Source of the DNA: Myxococcaceae bacterium
GTDB taxonomy: Bacteria; Myxococcota; Myxococcia; Myxococcales; Myxococcaceae
Direction of reading: 5' to 3'
Assembly: GCA_016926755.1 (NCBI GenBank)
Contig: JAFGNZ010000186.1
Span: 1 to 42,519 of the forward strand
Length of the DNA: 42,519 bases
How positions within the stretch are numbered: position 1 is the first letter of the stretch; each line of letters begins with the position of its first letter. This document shows, in pieces, positions 40,847-42,519 of this stretch. The position numbers were made by a program, and so were the translations under genes. The notes beneath the pieces were generated by a model. The model saw only the letters and a list, made by a program, of their open reading frames with translations. It was not told the DNA's origin and did not search any database.

Positions 40847-41250
40847 GAGGCGCCCTCCAACGCGAGGAGGAATCGAGCCTACGGGAATGCCACCTCGGAG
40901 GCGATGACGCCCCAGGTCCCATTCGCATCCCACAGAGTGCAGCGCCCCGGGAAGACGAGCAGGCCCGCCCGGCTGCCGAGCAGGAGCGAGCGACCGAGCG
41001 ATGGCGCCGAGCCGCGAGCCACGAGGGAGGCATCGCCAGCTCGCCGCCGCCGGCTTTCCTGAATAGCGGAATTCGGAGCGAGCTGACTGCGAGTCAACAC
41101 GCAAGTGGGGCAACTCCCCCGAGCGCCCCACAACCTGGGACGTTACATCCAAGGCGCACAACCCTGGCCGGGACGAGATCGCTGGCGGTCTGCTGCTCGG
41201 GCCCCTATCTTTCGCCCGCTCTGTTCGTAGCCCTCGGAAGATTCTGCGCC
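40847..41250. other. 404-bp intergenic stretch between toxin and dnaE
   Basis: Holds the coding-like remnant at 40879-41161 (minus strand), the toxin ribosome-binding site at its left end, and, at the right, the dnaE leader. The dnaE leader has a TATCTT -10-like box (41207-41212) and GGAAG about 10 nt before ATG 41251. I see no other gene. Confidence 0.6.
40879..41161 (-). pseudogene. Possible frameshifted gene remnant upstream of the toxin
   Basis: Two adjacent frames look protein-like and join near a GGCGGCGGCG run at ~41045. Upstream part: [18 protein letters not shown], then [17 protein letters not shown]. Downstream part: [35 protein letters not shown], then [14 protein letters not shown] and a stop at 40879. 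The downstream part has the strong G/C third-position bias of real genes here. It may be the C-terminal end of an older gene truncated at its start. It has no recognised domain, and the whole thing could be chance. Confidence 0.3.
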
Positions 41251-42519
41251 ATGTCCTTTACCCATCTGCACCTGCACACCCTGTACTCCCTCCTGGATGG
41301 GGCCATCCGGATGAAGGACCTCATCAAGACGGTGAAGGAGAAGGGGATGTCGAGCGTGGCCGTGACCGATCACGGCAACATGTTCGCCACCATCGACTTC
41401 TACAAGAAGGCGAAGGACGCTGGCATCAAGCCCATCGTCGGGATGGAGGCCTACGTCGCCGGCACCAAGGGCCGCGAGGATCGCACGGAGAAGGTGGCCC
41501 ACCACCTCATCCTCGTGGCCCAGAACGCGGAGGGCTACGCGAACCTGCGCTACCTGGCCTCCACCGCGTACATGGACGGCTTCTACTACCACCCGCGCAT
41601 CGACAAGAAGGTGCTGGCCGAGCACAGCAAGGGCCTCTTCGCCCTCACCGCGTGCCTGGGCGGTGAGGTGACCAGCGCGTGCTTCCGCGGGGACATGGAC
41701 CACGCCCGGAAGGCGGCGCTCGAGTACAAGAACATCTTCGAGCCCGGCCAGTTCTTCCTCGAGGTGCAGTCCAACGGGATGCCCGAGCAGGAGAAGGCCA
41801 ACGAGAACCTCAAGCAGCTGGGGCGCGATCTGGACATCCCGCTGGCGGCCACCGCGGACGCGCACTACATCAAGCGCGAGGACGCGCGGGCGCACGAGCT
41901 GCTCATGTGCATCGCCAGCGGCAAGACGCTGGCGGACGGCAAGCGCATGAAGCACTCCACGGACCGGCTCTACGTCACCAGCCCCGAGGACATGCTGGAG
42001 TTCTTCAAGGACACCCCCGAGGCCGTCCACAACACCCAGCGCATCGCCGAGCAGTGCAACCTGGAGCTCAAGCTCGGCAAGCCCATGCTCCCCACCTTCA
42101 AGGTGCCGGACAGCCACACCCCGGACAGCTACATGGCGGAGCTGGCCTTCGAGGGGCTCCACCAGCGCTTCAAGGAGCTGCACACCGCCGGCGCGAAGTT
42201 CGATCCGGACGTGTACCGCGCGCGCCTCAACCTGGAGCTTGGCGTCATCCAGACGATGGGGTTCAGCGGCTACTTCCTCATCGTCCAGGACTTCATCAAC
42301 TGGGCCAAGAAGCACAACATCCCGGTGGGGCCGGGCCGCGGCTCGGGCGCGGGCTCGCTGGTGGCCTACGCGCTGCGCATCACGGACCTGGATCCCCTCC
42401 CGTACAACCTGCTCTTCGAGCGCTTCCTCAACCCCGAGCGCGTGTCGATGCCGGACTTCGATATCGACTTCTGCCAGGACCGGCGCGACGAAGTGATCCG
42501 CTACGTGCAGGAGCGGTAC
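41251..42519 (+). CDS. dnaE: DNA polymerase III alpha subunit (C-terminus outside window)
   Basis: Replicative polymerase catalytic subunit. 423 codons are visible from ATG 41251 to the right edge; full-length DnaE is ~1180 aa. The PHP domain opens with [19 protein letters not shown], then [19 protein letters not shown] and [12 protein letters not shown]. The palm has [17 protein letters not shown] and the catalytic Asp pair in [13 protein letters not shown]. The match to type 1 DnaE is exact enough to be certain. It is apparently transcribed from its own promoter. Confidence 0.98.
   Translation, partial: MSFTHLHLHTLYSLLDGAIRMKDLIKTVKEKGMSSVAVTDHGNMFATIDFYKKAKDAGIKPIVGMEAYVAGTKGREDRTEKVAHHLILVAQNAEGYANLRYLASTAYMDGFYYHPRIDKKVLAEHSKGLFALTACLGGEVTSACFRGDMDHARKAALEYKNIFEPGQFFLEVQSNGMPEQEKANENLKQLGRDLDIPLAATADAHYIKREDARAHELLMCIASGKTLADGKRMKHSTDRLYVTSPEDMLEFFKDTPEAVHNTQRIAEQCNLELKLGKPMLPTFKVPDSHTPDSYMAELAFEGLHQRFKELHTAGAKFDPDVYRARLNLELGVIQTMGFSGYFLIVQDFINWAKKHNIPVGPGRGSGAGSLVAYALRITDLDPLPYNLLFERFLNPERVSMPDFDIDFCQDRRDEVIRYVQERY

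Noticed and set aside
1-42519. tRNA, rRNA, CRISPR arrays, insertion sequences, integrases
   Set aside because: The intergenic gaps are short, I saw no repeat-spacer pattern or transposase motifs, and no cloverleaf-like sequence.

Overview
The window looks like chromosome of a myxobacterium (Myxococcota, probably the Archangium/Cystobacter/Stigmatella side). This is inferred from the very high GC with strong G/C bias at third codon positions, a eukaryote-like Ser/Thr kinase with a Cys-patterned C-terminal tail, many lipoproteins, a Sit-type lipoprotein toxin, RpoH-type sigma factors and long spurious antisense ORFs. I see no integrase, transposase, CRISPR array, rRNA or tRNA. About 38 genes are supported. 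Two run off the ends: a DEAD-box helicase at the left and dnaE at the right.

Layout. 1-2.1 kb: a DEAD-box RNA helicase (-) divergent from an RpoH-family sigma factor (+). 2.1-6.3 kb (-): a ketoacyl synthase with a large insertion, a membrane-anchored protein with two copies of a jelly-roll-like domain, a multi-spanning membrane protein and a small tail-anchored protein. 6.35-9.4 kb (+): a Tat-exported DUF4159 protein and a VWA membrane protein. 9.5-12.5 kb (-): a zinc-finger/DUF4328 membrane protein, sodC, and an orphan N6-adenine methylase. 12.6-15.5 kb (+): a neutral ceramidase lipoprotein and a DUF4476 protein. 15.6-20.2 kb: a SMI1/KNR4 protein (-), a transmembrane Ser/Thr kinase, a phosphorothioate-type HNH restriction enzyme and a PilB/GspE-type ATPase. 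20.2-23.2 kb (-): two related zinc-ribbon membrane proteins, a compact endonuclease V-like protein and a GNAT acetyltransferase. 23.3-27.6 kb (+): an Eis-like acetyltransferase, an SDR, a WGR-domain protein and two translationally coupled lipoproteins. 27.7-35.3 kb: a lipoprotein (-), then a three-gene cassette of two paralogous solute-binding-like proteins (one fused to VWA) around a coiled-coil membrane protein, then a beta-propeller/di-heme cytochrome fusion. 35.4-39 kb (-): an aldo/keto reductase, an M14 peptidase, a Spy-like protein and a PhoX-type phosphatase. 39.1-40.8 kb (-): a Sit-like toxin and its likely immunity gene. 41.25 kb on: dnaE.

How the parts relate. Most units are independent one- to three-gene operons, as in an ordinary chromosomal region. 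Conflict genes are scattered: an orphan methylase, a restriction enzyme predicted to attack sulfur-modified DNA, an endonuclease V-like protein, a toxin/immunity pair and a lone SMI1 protein. The most system-like novelty is the 28.65-32.39 kb cassette. It has two homologous binding proteins, one secreted lipoprotein carrying a VWA domain and one anchored by an N-terminal helix, yet no transporter permease or ATPase.

Regulatory signals read directly from the sequence include eight starts without a Shine-Dalgarno but with a TANNNT box 5-8 nt upstream (apparently leaderless). One of these is a divergent pair carried on a perfect 10-bp inverted repeat. Others are a 7-bp perfect inverted repeat abutting the methylase start, an 11-bp-period GTCA repeat array upstream of phoX, and several strong hairpins between convergent genes.
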